Positions 63,094 to 64,000 of a stretch of DNA of 64,000 bases are shown here, piece after piece (position 1 is the first letter of the stretch; each line of letters starts with the position of its first letter). This DNA comes from Microbacterium endophyticum (GTDB lineage: Bacteria; Actinomycetota; Actinomycetes; Actinomycetales; Microbacteriaceae), in assembly GCF_011047135.1 (NCBI RefSeq), contig NZ_CP049255.1, positions 2,356,001 to 2,420,000 on the forward strand, written 5' to 3'. Under the pieces are notes generated by a model. The model was given only the letters and a program-made list of their open reading frames with translations. It ran no database searches and was not told where the DNA came from. The position numbers and the translations under genes are program-made.

Positions 63094-64000
63094 GTGAAAT
63101 CGAGGCGCGTGTGGTCTTTGTCCGTCATCGGTATTTTCGTCACTTTGAGCCTTGCGGCGTGCGTGGCCGATGCCCCGAAACCGGACGCAAACGCGACCCA
63201 GACACCCGCGCCAACCGCCAGCCAGACACCTCGACCGAGTGTGACCCCATCCCCGCGGCCTACCGTGACGCCGACTTCGCCTCCTTCGCCGACGCCTGTT
63301 GCGCCAGGAAATGGCGGATCGAACGGCGGCACGTCGAACCGGGGCGGATCGAGTGGTTCGGGCGGCAACGTGCCGAACTCGACCCCCACTCAGGCGCCGC
63401 CCGCGCCGGCACCGAACCCCGCTCCGAGCCCGACGACGGCACCGAACCCGAGCCCGAGCCCGACGCCGGCACCGAACCCCATTCCTGCGGCGTGCTCGAC
63501 GAGCAAAACGTCGCCCGGCATCCCGGCTGCTGATTTCGGTTCGATCGCGGAGTACTCCACCACGCCGCTGGCCCAGGGCAAAGACTGCACGGGCTTTCGT
63601 GCCTACCTTTCGACCGGATTGCCGCAGTATGACTCGCAGTCATACGAGTTTTTCGGCAACCTCATCGACGATGAGGGCAACGTAAATTCCATCGCGATGA
63701 TGTCTCAGGGCAACAAAAAAGAGTGGCCGCACTCAAACACGGTCTATACCTTTGAGGAAGCCGGGCTGATTTTCAATCGCCTAGACCAGCACGAAGGTCC
63801 CGTTGTCGGGGGTATCGGCGGGATAGCCGACGTGACAACGCCGGTTTCGATCGACTATCAGCCGTGGAAAATCGCGGTCGCCGACACTCCGCTCGGTCAG
63901 CCCGAACAGACGATGGAAATGCGCGTCGTTTCGGGCACGGTAGGAGCGGTCGGTGCGGTCTATGACATCACTGCTGTCGTGCCGACCGGTACTTCGATTG
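63094..64000 (+). CDS. Pro/Thr-rich lipoprotein, 3' end outside the window
   Basis: The frame opens at GTG 63094 (GAG just upstream) and stays open to the window edge (302 codons). The lipoprotein signal peptide is 'RVWSLSVIGIFVTLSLAAC', with Cys as the acylated residue. About 100 residues of Pro/Thr/Ser/Asn low complexity follow ('PSPTTAPNPSPSPTPAPNP'), then a globular domain from about residue 130 ('GSIAEYSTTPLAQGKDCTGF'). Extracellular, membrane-anchored; function unknown. Divergent from the flotillin gene. Confidence 0.82.
   Translation, partial: MKSRRVWSLSVIGIFVTLSLAACVADAPKPDANATQTPAPTASQTPRPSVTPSPRPTVTPTSPPSPTPVAPGNGGSNGGTSNRGGSSGSGGNVPNSTPTQAPPAPAPNPAPSPTTAPNPSPSPTPAPNPIPAACSTSKTSPGIPAADFGSIAEYSTTPLAQGKDCTGFRAYLSTGLPQYDSQSYEFFGNLIDDEGNVNSIAMMSQGNKKEWPHSNTVYTFEEAGLIFNRLDQHEGPVVGGIGGIADVTTPVSIDYQPWKIAVADTPLGQPEQTMEMRVVSGTVGAVGAVYDITAVVPTGTSI

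Noticed and set aside
63250..63480. Repetitive Pro/Ala/Thr/Gly codons that resemble tandem repeats or a CRISPR-like pattern
   Set aside because: They encode the low-complexity linker of a lipoprotein in an open frame; no regular repeat-spacer arrangement. No CRISPR array was seen anywhere in the window.

Overview
This window looks like chromosome of a high-GC actinobacterium, most likely a member of the Microbacteriaceae (Micrococcales). The support is strong GC bias at third codon positions, the ImuA'-ImuB-DnaE2 mutasome, an Lsr2 nucleoid protein, DUF2510-type membrane proteins, a DUF222/HNH protein, and the neighbourhood galU / 5-formyl-THF cyclo-ligase / FmdB / MscL. The taxon is inferred from gene content; no rRNA is present.

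Layout. (1) 1-7.8 kb is a housekeeping block: the SOS mutasome cassette (imuA' partial, imuB, dnaE2), a HesB-like protein and a pyruvate oxidase. (2) 7.87-25.3 kb is a genomic island beginning at a tRNA-Arg(CCU). An IS481-family element sits exactly on the tRNA 3' end with a 15-bp target duplication, and a decayed tyrosine integrase lies just inside. Cargo includes a DEDDh exonuclease-BRCT protein, a SLATT membrane protein, a three-gene SIR2 / sce7726 / sce7725 operon bracketed by dead IS481, IS3 and IS3-like pieces, a MazG / GIY-YIG-DUF2075 / NUDIX operon, and a convergent SRA-like-PD-(D/E)XK restriction protein. The far edge is a scar in which a copy of the DUF2075 gene tail abuts a 5'-truncated encapsulated-ferritin gene with no shell gene. 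(3) 25.3-40.6 kb is normal chromosome: PASTA/Ltp surface protein, HNH protein, hydrolase, ABC1 kinase, SUMF1-like protein, Lsr2, an Ogt homologue that has lost its catalytic cysteine, a very large helicase-like ATPase with degenerate Walker motifs, MscL, FmdB, cyclo-ligase, GalU, acetyltransferase and tRNA-Ala(CGC). (4) 41-61 kb is a polymorphic-toxin locus: an exported LamG protein, a 2.3-kaa Rhs protein with Hint domain and a barnase-type C-terminal RNase, its barstar immunity protein, then about 9.5 kb of orphan toxin tips, immunity genes, frameshifted immunity genes, duplicated Rhs scraps and IS debris. (5) 61.2-64 kb holds a flotillin and the start of a Pro-rich lipoprotein.

Functional picture. 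The island and the Rhs tail are two separate accessory zones. The island carries candidate anti-phage modules built on NAD-binding SIR2, nucleases, nucleotide hydrolases and a base-modification sensor. The Rhs zone carries a contact-dependent RNase toxin with its own antidote and an immunity bank that may protect against kin carrying other toxin tips. The most interesting candidates are the SIR2/sce7726/sce7725 operon and the MazG/GIY-YIG-DUF2075/NUDIX operon. All functional statements are from reading motifs and gene order; no searches were run.
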